From Nostoc punctiforme NIES-2108 (GTDB lineage: Bacteria > Cyanobacteriota > Cyanobacteriia > Cyanobacteriales > Nostocaceae), in contig LXQE01000125.1 in NCBI GenBank assembly GCA_003326195.1, forward strand, positions 76,698 through 140,697: a stretch of 64,000 nt of DNA. The letters are read 5' to 3'. The notes beneath the pieces were generated by a model. That model searched no databases. It saw only the letters and a list, made by a program, of their open reading frames with translations, and was not told the DNA's origin. A program made the translations under genes and the position numbers. Within the stretch, counting starts at the first letter, position 1, and every line of letters begins with the position of its first letter. Below, one piece after another: positions 28,690 to 37,444 of this stretch.

Positions 28690-29061
28690 ATTTTGTATTT
28701 TTTACTTGTATATTCCAGGTCGAAAATAAAGTGATAATGTTCCAAATGATTCCCAAATTTTATTCAATATCTGTTGTTATTAATGCATGACGCTTACAGG
28801 ACAATTACCCATTGAAGCTGTTATAATTACATTTCAATGTCTATTCCCTTCTGGCTCTTTGTTCCCCTGATAGACGCTTTTAAAACTGTCACAATAATTG
28901 GAACTAAAACTTAATCGGGATATGGTAAATAAAATACCCAATTAATAATTTTTGCCGAGCTTTTCACAACTCATGAAAAAGTAGGCTGTAGCATCTGTTG
29001 CAACAAGCTATAGAGGGAATCTATAAAGTTAATTTTGAGCAATTATTGTGGAGATTGAATA
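28690..29061. other. Gene-less divergent promoter region
   Basis: AT-rich spacer between the outer-membrane-like gene (minus) and the ADP-ribosylglycohydrolase gene (plus). No strong hairpin or repeat was recognised. Confidence 0.45.
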
Positions 29062-30003
29062 ATGCTAACCGCTGCAAAAACGTTGTCTGGTTTGATGGGT
29101 TTATGTGTCGGTGATGCGTTGGGTGTGCCAGTAGAGTTTACTAGCCGCGCTGAACGAGTAAAATCTCCAGTGACAACGATGTTGGGTTATGGCACATGGA
29201 ATCAACCACCAGGAACTTGGTCAGATGATAGTTCCTTAAGCTTTTGCTTGGCAGAATGCCTTTGTAGAGGATATTCGTTGGAGGCTATAGCTAATTCCTT
29301 CTGGCGCTGGTACAAGGAGGCTTACTGGACTCCTCGTGGTGATGTCTTTGATATTGGTCAAACTACCCACACAGCAATTATGCGCCTGAAACAGGGAGTT
29401 GTTCCCCATCAGGCGGGTGGTAAGGTTGAAAATAGTAATGGCAATGGTTCTTTGATGAGAATCTTGCCGATGGCTTATTGTCACAGAAACTTAACTTTAG
29501 GCGAATTGCTGGCGCGGGTGCATGATGTTTCGGCGATTACTCATGCTCATGCGCGATCGCAAATGGCCTGTGGCATTTATATTAGTATTGCAGTGGCTCT
29601 CTTAGAAGGGGCTGACCCGCAAACAGCTTATTTACAAGGATTGCAAGATATTCAAACAATTTATTCTGTGCGGGAATTTTTGTTAGAAAAGCCGCATTTT
29701 GGCAGAGTTTTCAGTGGTGAGATTGCCAAGATACCAGTAGAAGAGATTAATTCTGGTGGCTATGTGATTGATACCTTAGAATCATCCTTATGGTGTTTAT
29801 TAAATAGCTCGTCTTATTCTGAAGCGGTACTGAAAGCTGTCAACTTAGGCGGAGATACCGATACTACTGCCGCCGTCACCGGTGGGTTAGCGGGAATTTA
29901 CTACGGCGTGGAAAATATTCCTAAACAATGGATGAACCAAATTGCTCGTAGACAAGACATTATTTACTTGGCAGAGCGTTTTGCAAGGGCTGTTTACAGT
30001 TAG
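29062..30003 (+). CDS. ADP-ribosylglycohydrolase (DraG-like)
   Basis: A 313-residue ADP-ribosylglycohydrolase family protein that removes ADP-ribose from proteins or small molecules. The metal-binding motifs are visible: GDALGVPVEFTSR, GTWSDDSSLSFCLAE with three acidic ligands, GNGSLMRILPMA, and GGDTDTTAAVTGGLAG with the C-terminal Asp ligands. The fold is all-alpha with two Mg2+ ions. It may be DraG-like (nitrogenase reactivation) or a general ARH; the context does not decide. The start ATG follows an AGATTG leader with weak ribosome site. Confidence 0.92.
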   Translation: MLTAAKTLSGLMGLCVGDALGVPVEFTSRAERVKSPVTTMLGYGTWNQPPGTWSDDSSLSFCLAECLCRGYSLEAIANSFWRWYKEAYWTPRGDVFDIGQTTHTAIMRLKQGVVPHQAGGKVENSNGNGSLMRILPMAYCHRNLTLGELLARVHDVSAITHAHARSQMACGIYISIAVALLEGADPQTAYLQGLQDIQTIYSVREFLLEKPHFGRVFSGEIAKIPVEEINSGGYVIDTLESSLWCLLNSSSYSEAVLKAVNLGGDTDTTAAVTGGLAGIYYGVENIPKQWMNQIARRQDIIYLAERFARAVYS

Positions 30004-30039
30004 TAGTCTGTCAATTCAACTTTGACGAGTAGATAAATT

Positions 30040-30096
30040 CTTCAATTTCTCTTCTTTCTTCCTTCGCGTTCTTTGCGTCCTTGGCGGTTCGTTCTC
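30040..30096. repeat. Dispersed TTCGCG/CTTGGCGG-type repeat
   Basis: CTTCGCGTTCTTTGCGTCCT, then TGGCGGTTCG: the inverted relative of the purine-rich repeat at 2818-2858. Intergenic, function unknown. Confidence 0.6.
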
Positions 30097-30149
30097 TTAT
30101 CTCTCAAATTTAATGAGACAAACCACTAGTTTGTAATTTTAAATTATAC

Positions 30150-30190
30150 AAAGAGTGAGGAGTTATGAAAATCCTAACTCCTCACTCTTT
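30150..30190. terminator. Strong bidirectional terminator
   Basis: AAAGAGTGAGGAGTTA pairs perfectly with TAACTCCTCACTCTTT (16 base pairs, nine-base loop). It overlaps the last codons of cutA and faces the ADP-ribosylglycohydrolase gene, so it probably stops transcripts from both sides. Confidence 0.8.
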
Positions 30191-30514
30191 ACTTTTAACT
30201 TGCTGAGAAACCCACTGCAAGTAGGCTTGAGAACTGGCAACAATTGGTAAAGCAATAATTTCTGGAACTTCATAGGAGTGCAGTTCCTTGATTTTGGCCT
30301 CCATTGCAGGAAATTGCGCCAAATCAGTTTTAATCACTAATTGCCATTCTTGCTCTTTATGCAGTTCTCCTTGCCAGGTGTAAATTGAGTGGATTGGTAA
30401 CAGACTCACACAAGCAGCGAGTTTAGCTTCCACAAGGGCATTTGCAATTGCTTCTGCCTCCTGTATGTTGCCAGCTGTCACCAATACCACACCATAGCCA
30501 GCGGCTGTCTCCAT
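30182..30514 (-). CDS. cutA: Divalent-cation tolerance protein CutA
   Basis: A 110-residue CutA1 protein, a trimeric ferredoxin-like fold related to PII signalling proteins. Signature segments: VLVTAGNIQEAEAIANALVE, KLAACVSLLP, SIYTWQGEL and the conserved end EVPEIIALPIVASSQAYLQW. The name comes from copper tolerance in E. coli, but the physiological role is uncertain. It lies five bases after the HTH gene and is the last gene of a minus-strand cluster (33194 to 30182). Confidence 0.95.
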   Translation of the reverse strand: METAAGYGVVLVTAGNIQEAEAIANALVEAKLAACVSLLPIHSIYTWQGELHKEQEWQLVIKTDLAQFPAMEAKIKELHSYEVPEIIALPIVASSQAYLQWVSQQVKSKE

Positions 30515-30519
30515 GACCT

Positions 30520-31533
30520 CTAAACCGTCGCAGACAAGGAATATACCTGACCATCAATCAGTAGTCGTGTGATGCCCTTAGCTTGCAAATGAGTCCGAGC
30601 CTTATGGAGCATTTTACTATCAGGAACTTTAATCACGCGATCGCGCTTGGTAGAAAAGCGCTTGGCTACACGATGATTATCAAACACCGGCAGAGTTCTT
30701 TGCTGAGTTTCCAGGCTGGGAATTTGTCCCAAATCACCAAAGTCCTTCAAAGGTCGCGTAATTAATTCTGAGGAACGGTCAATTACCAAATAGCAAGTTT
30801 TGGGCAAATTGGCTATCGACAGTGGTAAAACTTCAACTGATGCTTCACCTGGTTTTCTTTTTGTAACTAAAGGTCTTTCCTCATCCAGGTCATCATCATC
30901 AAAGTCTTCCTCCTCAAAGTCATCATCTTCTAAATCATCATCTTCTAAATCATCCAAATCCTCTGATTCGTCGAGCAAATCTTCGCCCAACATGTGCGCG
31001 ATGACAGCCGCTCCTGGATGTTCGTTCTTTAGCGGTGGGATGGGAATGCTGACTATTTCTGGCGGCTTTGGCTCTGGAGTTTCTAATTTCTCAGTGACTC
31101 GGAGTTTGGGTTTCTCCGTCGCCGAGGGGCGTCGCCGCACTCGTCTACTAGCAGCGATTGACTCAGCCGTTTCCTCTGAGTAAAGTTCCTGCTCTACACG
31201 AATTATCTTACGTGGTAGTGGCTCAACTTTCGGCACTTCCAAGGGTTGGCTTTCGATGGGTGGAGCTTCTATCTCTGGCTCCGGTTGAGTCAGCAGTGGT
31301 AACTGCTCGTAGCTTACCTGCGCCCTGCCTTCAGGAGTTCTCGCAGCCCGCTTTAGAGAGACTAAGTATTCATACTCATCTTCTGGCAAAGTGCTTTTGA
31401 GCAAGCGACTAATTGTCGAGTTACTCACACCATAGCGTTCTGCCAAAGTTGAGGTTGTTTCGGCAGTCTCTCGATATAACTTCAGAATTTCTTGCTTGTC
31501 AGAGTCTGTTAATTTTCTCACGGTAGATACCAA
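30520..31533 (-). CDS. HTH DNA-binding protein with acidic linker
   Basis: A 337-residue protein. Residues about 6-48 are a transposase-like helix-turn-helix (LKLYRETAETTSTLAERYGV, then SNSTISRLLK). A Pro/Glu-rich linker follows, then a highly acidic tract near 195-225 (EDLDDLEDDDLEDDDFEEED). A conserved C-terminal block ends RLLIDGQVYSLS. Function is unknown; the layout suggests a nucleoid- or RNA-associated cyanobacterial protein rather than a transposase, since no DDE residues are seen. It lies 9 bases after the membrane-protein gene and 5 bases before cutA, so probably one operon. Confidence 0.8.
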   Translation of the reverse strand: MVSTVRKLTDSDKQEILKLYRETAETTSTLAERYGVSNSTISRLLKSTLPEDEYEYLVSLKRAARTPEGRAQVSYEQLPLLTQPEPEIEAPPIESQPLEVPKVEPLPRKIIRVEQELYSEETAESIAASRRVRRRPSATEKPKLRVTEKLETPEPKPPEIVSIPIPPLKNEHPGAAVIAHMLGEDLLDESEDLDDLEDDDLEDDDFEEEDFDDDDLDEERPLVTKRKPGEASVEVLPLSIANLPKTCYLVIDRSSELITRPLKDFGDLGQIPSLETQQRTLPVFDNHRVAKRFSTKRDRVIKVPDSKMLHKARTHLQAKGITRLLIDGQVYSLSATV

Positions 31534-31542
31534 AAATCTTTA

Positions 31543-32394
31543 CTAAGCTCGTTTCCGTCCGCTGGTACGCCGTGTTCGTCTTAGTGATGCGTCATATTCT
31601 AAGACAGCGCCCATGCCAAATAACACTCCACTAAACACCCAAAACACTTCTAATATTTCTCCACTTTGATAATTGGGGCCTTGGGCGTATTTAAACCACA
31701 TATCTGCAATGTAGAGCGAAAAGGCCGCGGCTGCAATCATTCGCCAAGACTGGGAAACTCTTCCCCCCCAAAAGGCTAGTAGCAGAGTGGTAGCAATAAT
31801 TAACAAAACCACATCGCTAACTACGTAAAACCAATTCAAAATAGCGACTAGCAGTTCTGAGGGTGTTTCCTGCTGCATAGAAATCCACCATGCCAACAAA
31901 CTACCGAACACTGCAATTGCTAACACAATTAGCCACTGCCATTTTTCCAGATTGATTCGCCTGGAAGCCACAGCTAAAATCATGCCTGCGCCAAGTAATA
32001 GATAAGTCAGTACAAAAAATATATCGCCTACAGACACATCTGGTTCATCTTTTAACACTATTTCGGTATATCCGAAAATTATCCCCCCAACGAAATAGGA
32101 AAGCATACCTAACCCAATTAAGAGCCAAACATTTCGCCCACTGACGATTTGTGGACTCAGCCAGTTCCTCAAGCATAAGATACTGGCACCCAAATAAGCT
32201 AAAGCTTCAAAAATATTTGTGCCAATCACATACCACTCGGCTCGGCTTTCTATGCCATCGGCTCCGGGAACTTTGGCACTAAACAACAAAAAGTATAGCA
32301 GTGCCAGTACGGCCCAGCCAATATTAGCTAAGACAATGTTCTGAGTAGTGAAAATTGATTTAGAAAGGAACGAATTCTCGTAAGAGTTATTCAT
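31543..32394 (-). CDS. Multi-pass membrane protein, function unknown
   Basis: A 283-residue protein with about eight hydrophobic helices, for example NIGWAVLALLYFLLF near 25-39, WLLIGLGMLSYFVGGIIFGY, FFVLTYLLLGAGMILAV and WVFSGVLFGMGAVL. There is a basic C-terminal tail (SLRRTRRTSGRKRA) on the probable cytoplasmic side. No family motif is recognised. It is second in the minus-strand cluster, ahead of the HTH gene. Confidence 0.75.
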   Translation of the reverse strand: MNNSYENSFLSKSIFTTQNIVLANIGWAVLALLYFLLFSAKVPGADGIESRAEWYVIGTNIFEALAYLGASILCLRNWLSPQIVSGRNVWLLIGLGMLSYFVGGIIFGYTEIVLKDEPDVSVGDIFFVLTYLLLGAGMILAVASRRINLEKWQWLIVLAIAVFGSLLAWWISMQQETPSELLVAILNWFYVVSDVVLLIIATTLLLAFWGGRVSQSWRMIAAAAFSLYIADMWFKYAQGPNYQSGEILEVFWVFSGVLFGMGAVLEYDASLRRTRRTSGRKRA

Positions 32395-32534
32395 AGAGCT
32401 TGACTATGTAGATGCACTCTGGCAGTATTTTGAGTTAAAGGACTGTATATCTAGCAGTATGTCTACCAGGTAATACACAATCTGACACCAAAAGCAAGTG
32501 CCAGTGGCTGGAATTTGGTGAAAACATTTCCATG

Positions 32535-33194
32535 CTACTGCCATAGTTTACCCAGTGGCGATTGATTTAGCCAAGCGATAAACAGCGATCGCTCGGCTTC
32601 TGGCATATCTTCTAGCTTATAAATCACTTGTTTGGTAAAATTAGCGTTGCCAAAATAAGCTTTTCCTAATCGATGCAGTTCTTGTAACAGGATAACTACA
32701 TGATTTTCTTGCCAATCAGGTATTTTAGCTGTCGGCAAAGGATTAGTAGATACCAAGTATTTAACCGCTTCTAGGGAAGATGCTTGAGGAAATTGCTTCT
32801 GCTTTAATACTTCCGCAATATCTTTTTCAAATAATGCAGCTTGTTTAGCACCTAAAAACTCTTCAATGTCGATAGAAACACCCTGTAACAGCAAAATACT
32901 GGCTTGGACTAAAATCGCCGTTTTGCCATGACCACCTGTATCACTATCCAGCTGCTCTAAACGGATTTTACCCCAGACGCTAAAGCGTTCCGGTTCCTCC
33001 AGCAAAACACAGGCTTTACCCCGGTTATCCGTTAATTCTCTCCATAAGGCTCTAGCTTCTTCTTCTTGACTAGCTTTGAAGACACTAATCAAGCGAAAAG
33101 TCTGCCCTTGATAACTGAGGATCGGCACTTGCTGATCCTTTTTTGGGTGCTGAATGCTTGATATTTCAACATCCTGCCGTTTGAGAATAAACAT
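32535..33194 (-). CDS. Conserved cyanobacterial protein, function unknown
   Basis: A 219-residue soluble protein without signal peptide or membrane segments. Notable segments are QTFRLISVFKASQEEEARAL, FSVWGKIRLEQLD and a helical C-terminal half ending NQSPLGKLWQ. It resembles cyanobacteria-specific proteins of unknown role. It is the first gene of the cluster, 140 bases ahead of the membrane-protein gene, so co-transcription is possible. Confidence 0.65.
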   Translation of the reverse strand: MFILKRQDVEISSIQHPKKDQQVPILSYQGQTFRLISVFKASQEEEARALWRELTDNRGKACVLLEEPERFSVWGKIRLEQLDSDTGGHGKTAILVQASILLLQGVSIDIEEFLGAKQAALFEKDIAEVLKQKQFPQASSLEAVKYLVSTNPLPTAKIPDWQENHVVILLQELHRLGKAYFGNANFTKQVIYKLEDMPEAERSLFIAWLNQSPLGKLWQ

Positions 33195-33551
33195 GGCACT
33201 AGCAAATAACTCCTCACAGGGGCACTCTTAATATGGAATATATAATGGCATTTTGCAGCATCGCCAAGGCTGAAATTACCTAGCATACTGTGGAAATGAG
33301 CCTAGCGATCGCCAGATACTTCCCGAAGGTAGCCACCCAGAGGGCGTTAGCGTTAACAGGCAAATAACCCCTTGACAACACAATATATCTAAACCAATAC
33401 TCCATCTGTTTCGTTTTTAGTGTAAATTGACTAGCTAGCGACTAGCATCTTAGCCTTGCTAGTGGTAAATCTGCAATTTTTGATTGCTTCTTGGTAGGTG
33501 AAGACGATATAATAGTGTAGGTGACTCCTTCGGGAGCCATTATTTTGTTTT
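33195..33551. other. Gene-less stretch upstream of tRNA-Arg
   Basis: It contains a dispersed repeat (CTTCCCGAAGGTAGCCACCC, then AGAGGGCGTTAGCG, near 33319-33357), the likely tRNA promoter at 33484-33513, and a small UUCG-type hairpin at about 33523-33540 just before the tRNA. Confidence 0.5.
33484..33513 (+). promoter_or_regulatory. Likely promoter of tRNA-Arg
   Basis: A perfect TATAAT (-10) at 33508-33513 is preceded, 18 bases upstream, by a weak TTGCTT (-35). It lies 38 bases before the tRNA. Confidence 0.55.
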
Positions 33552-33624
33552 GGGCGCGTAGCTCAGTGGATAGAGCAATTGCCTTCTAAGCAATCGGTCG
33601 CAGGTTCGAACCCTGCCGCGCTCG
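33552..33624 (+). tRNA. tRNA-Arg (anticodon TCT)
   Basis: A full cloverleaf reads by eye: acceptor GGGCGCG/CGCGCTC with one G-T pair, anticodon stem ATTGC/GCAAT with loop CTTCTAA giving TCT, T-arm GCAGG TTCGAAC CCTGC, discriminator G. CCA is not encoded. It stands at the left border of a decayed mobile region. Confidence 0.97.
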
Positions 33625-33802
33625 TTTTAACTCAATATGAACCCTCAAGTATCGTGAAGTGATATGATGATTAAGCTGTTGCGCGTATAGTTTGCACTTT
33701 TTATGGCTTGGAACCCTTGTTTTAACAGGAACACTCTGGAAAATTAAAGACACTACAGCTTACCTCGGTTGAGGGTTCGTTATTGCTGCATCATACTAAA
33801 AA

Positions 33803-34330
33803 TAACGTGAGTTCGACGGCTCTAAAAAACGGCAGGAGGCAGTGCAGGCAAATCTTTTGGGTAAATGTCAATTGAGGGTTTTTTGGGCAGATAGGTGTAA
33901 GCAGCCAAACCAGCCATCAAGTTGACCAAAAAGTTAAATACACTACGATGCCCTTGGGTGTTCTATTTGACACATATTTTTCAGATGATCATTGACGACT
34001 CGGCGGACTGCTCGCTTGCGTAAAAGAATTTTATCAATCAGTTTTACCAAGCGATTTTTCATTCTCTTCTTAGATTTGGTAAGTAACTGTAATCCCCGTT
34101 CATATAATTCTTCAAATAATTTTTGACCAGATTATCCTCAGTCGCCAAATAGTTGAGCCAGTGCGTTGAGCGGCTCTGCCGACTTGAAGCAACTGGCGTT
34201 ACCAATTAGATCCTTAGTCATATCTGGGACTGGCACTCTATCATCAACATTTGCCGGAGTCAGCTTGAATGCAAGCAATTCTCCACAGTCGTTAATAATC
34301 AGACTCATATAGTTGTGGTTTTGGTAATTG
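33803..34330 (-). pseudogene. IS982-family transposase remnant
   Basis: Translation of the minus strand gives IINDCGELLAFKLTPANVDD, PVPDMTKDLIGN, FEELYERGLQLL, then LLRKRAVRRVVNDHLKNMCQIEH, and after a frame break NFLVNLMAGLAAYTYLPKK, the usual C-terminus of IS982 transposases. Stops and frameshifts break it, and the 5' half is lost. The last 132 bases are repeated nearly exactly at 43241-43371. Confidence 0.8.
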
Positions 34331-34643
34331 CCATGAGTTTTTGGTCATCGGACTCTGTTGTATCGGTGTTCAAAAATCTGATTCATGGCTTTGCCAGTTT
34401 ACCCATAGTTTCAGAGTAAAAAACGATGTCATAGAAATAATGGTACTCCTCGACAACTACTATCCTTTCAAATTTTTAGGAAAGCAAGTTGAATACATCC
34501 ATTTGGGCGATACAGTAAATTGTTCATCCTCAATTTATAGTTCAACAGGTTAAAAATATTCTCCGCAATTGACAATTAAATTTTTCGAGAGTACCTTCAG
34601 GTACAAGCAACCTTGTATATTAATGTAAGCCGAAGATAGTTTA
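34331..34643. other. Gene-less stretch, probable further IS982 debris
   Basis: The minus strand shows a short MGKLAKP-like piece, and stops are frequent. A 70-residue plus-strand frame here has no recognisable features. No functional gene is supported. Confidence 0.4.
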
Positions 34644-34821
34644 TAGGACTTACGCATTGACAGAAAAGCCTAAATGACAGATATGCCTTTCAAGGCTTTT
34701 AGCTAGATTTTTCAATTATCTTTTTGCGATCGCAATTAACAAAGGATGCTTTGTAAAAGCCTGAAACAACCTATTTACGTTAATATACAAGATGATTCAT
34801 TTGTACAGTGCGTAAATCCTA
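34644..34821. mobile_element. MITE-like element, about 178 bases
   Basis: Imperfect terminal inverted repeats AGGACTTACGCA (34645-34656) and TGCGTAAATCCT (34809-34820), with one mismatch, flank 150 bases with no coding capacity. TA dinucleotides flank the ends. The end wording resembles small non-autonomous elements of IS630/Tc1-type in cyanobacteria. It sits just upstream of the gene at 34851 and could supply its promoter. Confidence 0.55.
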
Positions 34822-34850
34822 GTTTAGAAGATTAAATAAAGATTACTCCT

Positions 34851-35549
34851 ATGAAAAACTTAGTTGCTGCTACTTTCGTTGAATATTTGGCTGAAGTTGG
34901 TTTACTAATGACAGGCGTATTAACAACAAAACCATTATATCCGGTCGATTTGTTGCAACAGCAACCATTTAAGATAGGAAATGGAGTAGACCATTCAATA
35001 CAAAGTCAGTTATCTCCAAATAGTCAAGCTATACCACTTGAGTTCTTGCATACAGATCGAAGTGTCCAAACTGATCTATCAATGCTACTACGAAAAAAGG
35101 AAAATCTACTTCAGAAATTCAGACGAAAGAAACATTCTTTAGATTATTCTGGTTTAGTCCAGTCCAACAAGTATGCCCCATCCTTAAAAAAAGATCGTGC
35201 AAATAAGGAAACTTTACTTCAGAAATTCAGACGAAAAAACCATTCTTTAGATTATTCTGGCTTAGTCCAGTCCAACAAGTATGCCCAGTCTTTAAGCAAA
35301 GACTGTGCAAAAGCTTTAGGAGGATCAGAAAAATTTAATAGTAAATCTCTACCAACTCTCGAATTTAGTAGTTCTGGTATTGCCGTTACAGTATTGCAAC
35401 GGTTGTTAGTCTCTAATGGCTATCCTATTGGAGTTGATGGAGATTTTGGGCCATTGACAGAAACTGCTGTTATGGCTTTTCAAAATCAGCAAAATTTAAG
35501 AGTGGATGGAATGGTTGGTCAACGAACCTGGCGTGCATTGACCTTATAG
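34851..35549 (+). CDS. Peptidoglycan-binding domain protein with internal repeat
   Basis: A 232-residue protein. The N-terminus has a weak hydrophobic segment (FVEYLAEVGLLMTGVLTT), which may be a poor signal or anchor. Residues about 82-160 hold two 36-residue repeats (core LLQKFRRKKHSLDYSGLVQS and NKYA). The C-terminal domain (about 168-230) is a type 1 peptidoglycan-binding fold: VTVLQRLLVSNGYPIGVDGD, TETAVMAFQNQQNLRVDG and QRTWRAL. No catalytic domain is seen, so it may be a cell-wall-binding accessory protein. It lies just behind a MITE-like element within a decayed mobile region. Confidence 0.82.
   Translation: MKNLVAATFVEYLAEVGLLMTGVLTTKPLYPVDLLQQQPFKIGNGVDHSIQSQLSPNSQAIPLEFLHTDRSVQTDLSMLLRKKENLLQKFRRKKHSLDYSGLVQSNKYAPSLKKDRANKETLLQKFRRKNHSLDYSGLVQSNKYAQSLSKDCAKALGGSEKFNSKSLPTLEFSSSGIAVTVLQRLLVSNGYPIGVDGDFGPLTETAVMAFQNQQNLRVDGMVGQRTWRALTL
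35109..35324 (+). repeat. 108-base tandem repeat, two copies
   Basis: Both units begin CTTCAGAAATTCAGACGAAA and run to AGTATGCCC and beyond with a period of 108 bases (36 codons). The high identity implies a recent duplication within the gene at 34851. Confidence 0.85.
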
Positions 35550-35657
35550 TAAAGAGAAGCTACTGGGGTCGTTTGGAGTTCTGTATTGCATATTTGCTTT
35601 TATCACAAATTTGCTTCTGGGCTTTGGATACTAAGTAATTGGTTACATACAATTAAA

Positions 35658-35697
35658 TATTAAGATACAGCATTTACGGCTGTTATGAGGTACAGTA
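35658..35697. repeat. IS-associated repeat fragment
   Basis: ACAGCATTTACGGCTGTTAT here resembles ACAGCATTTGCGTCTGTTAT at about 43036, which precedes an IS630 transposase remnant. Probably a leftover IS end. Confidence 0.45.
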
Positions 35698-35803
35698 GCA
35701 GCAACTAGCAAACCAGTTTCTTAAATGTTGAGGATTTATTAAGTCAAGTGCAACTGAGATTAGTTTATCAACCATTTCTGTTGTAGTTGGAGCAAAGTAA
35801 TTT

Positions 35804-36046
35804 TCATTCTTCTTTATCATGTAGTCCATTTTCCTGACTAACAGATTGCTTTCTTATTTGATTTTCATCTAAGAAATTTTTACCGGAATCAAGAATCCTA
35901 GTACGAATTTGGCGCAAACGTTCTTCCAAGGAAATTTTATTTGCAGAATTTTTTGAGTAAAGGAACTCGACAAAATCTAACACTTCTTCCTGTTTATCTG
36001 CTGGAAGAAAACGCCACTTTGCTAGCATTTTTTCTTCTAGATTCAT
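35804..36046 (-). CDS. DUF2281-like small protein (possible antitoxin)
   Basis: An 80-residue protein starting MNLEEKMLAKWRFLPADKQE, with the EEVLDFVEFLYSK segment typical of DUF2281/VapB-associated small proteins. A charged, less conserved tail follows. No PIN or other toxin gene is next to it here, so it may be a solitary antitoxin left after decay. Confidence 0.65.
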   Translation of the reverse strand: MNLEEKMLAKWRFLPADKQEEVLDFVEFLYSKNSANKISLEERLRQIRTRILDSGKNFLDENQIRKQSVSQENGLHDKEE

Positions 36047-36090
36047 AAGATAACTTGTATGATTTTTGACTCACTTCAAATTTTAAAAAT

Positions 36091-36648
36091 CTAGATTTTT
36101 GGAGGAGTTTTTGTGGAACTTTCTACTTTAGCTTTATGGCATAGTAATAGGCGTCTACGGCAGTAGCCATTAGATTTAGATATGCTTGCAGCTTTTGTGA
36201 GATTTACTCTAGATATAATTAATCTTGAATCTTCTACAATAGGATGACAGTTCAGTGTAGCGTCGTTTTGATTTGTTGGGGTATAATACTCCTTTTTTAC
36301 CTTTTTCTTTAGATGTATAGACTTGGGTTGAAGTTCAATTACAACTGGCGTTTTTGATGATGGTTGTTGGGATAACAACCATTTCTCAGTTAAATACGTC
36401 ACTGCACTTAAAATCATCCCTCCACTCATACCAATCATAGTGTTTCTCCCAACATATTGAACTCCAAAATATCCAATACTTACTGCGGCAACCATTGCAC
36501 CAATGCTTGCAAGGCTATTTTTCAATGGGGATTTGTTCATGGACTTTGGTACAATCTCTAACTGTGCAGGAAAAGCCAAAAAGCTCTTTTCCAATGCTTG
36601 TTGAGATACTTTCATCGGTTTGTGGCACAGTAAATCTTCTTGCTGCAA
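36091..36648 (-). CDS. Small membrane protein, function unknown
   Basis: A 185-residue frame with two predicted helices near residues 45-90 (LASIGAMVAAVSIGYFGVQ and GMSGGMILSAVTYLTEKW) between polar ends. No family recognised. It may be a genuine small gene or an unusual frame. Codon use looks similar to its neighbours. Confidence 0.45.
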   Translation of the reverse strand: MQQEDLLCHKPMKVSQQALEKSFLAFPAQLEIVPKSMNKSPLKNSLASIGAMVAAVSIGYFGVQYVGRNTMIGMSGGMILSAVTYLTEKWLLSQQPSSKTPVVIELQPKSIHLKKKVKKEYYTPTNQNDATLNCHPIVEDSRLIISRVNLTKAASISKSNGYCRRRLLLCHKAKVESSTKTPPKI

Positions 36649-37444
36649 TTAGAAAGAACCTTTTTCATTACTATCTCCAGTGAGCTTTAAACTATTTGTT
36701 ATAAAGGCAAACTAGTTTAGCCCACAAACTCTAATCATGGCAACCGTTTTTTTACGGTATTTATCAATAGAGTACAGGAGACTAACAATACAATTACGGA
36801 GGTATCTTTAAGAGGTGATTTATAAAGTAAATCTTAAGAAGCAAGTCGATAGTCGGCTTTGGCTAAGTGTATAAGGGGTTCAGGCGGCGGGATACGTGCA
36901 AAATGGGGCACGTTGTAAAGTTATATTAAGCAAATTCCTGTATTCTTTACTCTGACTACTTTACAAGCCCCTCAAGCCAGAGCAAAAACCCCGACCTTAT
37001 CTAACATTATTGGCACAGTCTCCATATCCATCTGTGATATTTTAAGATAAAGTGCTTTTTGTCAATAAGTTAAAATATTCAAAATTACCTTGATAAGAAT
37101 GATACTTGTAATCATATTACTCTGATGCTACCGGCTTAGTGGTGCAGAAAACTTTTTTGAGCTTTAATTAGAGAAAACAGTGACTTTAGAGAACTCAACT
37201 CTGGTCTGTAATTGCTCCCGTTTTTTAAGTGAGGCACAGCCCGGTATAGGACTCCTTCGAGGTAAAGGGGCAAAGGTGGGAATCGGCAGACATTGATAAC
37301 ACTGTCGTTTAATCTCACGTAAACCCAATTGTAAAAAGCTCAAACCTCTGTGGAAATGCCAATCAAGCATCTTAGTGCGACCAACATCTATGACAACGAC
37401 GGTAATGGAAATGGCAATTCTTAAATCCTACTTATATCTACGTT
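36649..37444. other. Gene-poor stretch with possible transposase remnant
   Basis: About 800 bases without an intact gene. A 68-residue minus-strand frame at 37164-37370 is listed separately as a possible transposase end. The rest is AT-rich. Confidence 0.5.
37164..37370 (-). pseudogene. Possible transposase C-terminal remnant
   Basis: The frame reads DWHFHRGLSFLQLGLREIKR, then SPIPGCASLKKREQ. This resembles the last part of IS4/IS701-type transposases of cyanobacteria (HRGLSxLQxGL...PxPAxASxKQ). The identification is tentative because only the tail remains. Confidence 0.35.

Noticed and set aside
30800..31183. Ser-rich plus-strand frame with SSSKSSSSK-like repeats
   Set aside because: It is the antisense of the acidic Asp/Glu tract in the HTH gene on the minus strand; no independent start or domain.
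34341..34553. 70-residue plus-strand frame next to the IS982 remnant
   Set aside because: No ribosome site or recognisable family; lies within decayed IS sequence.
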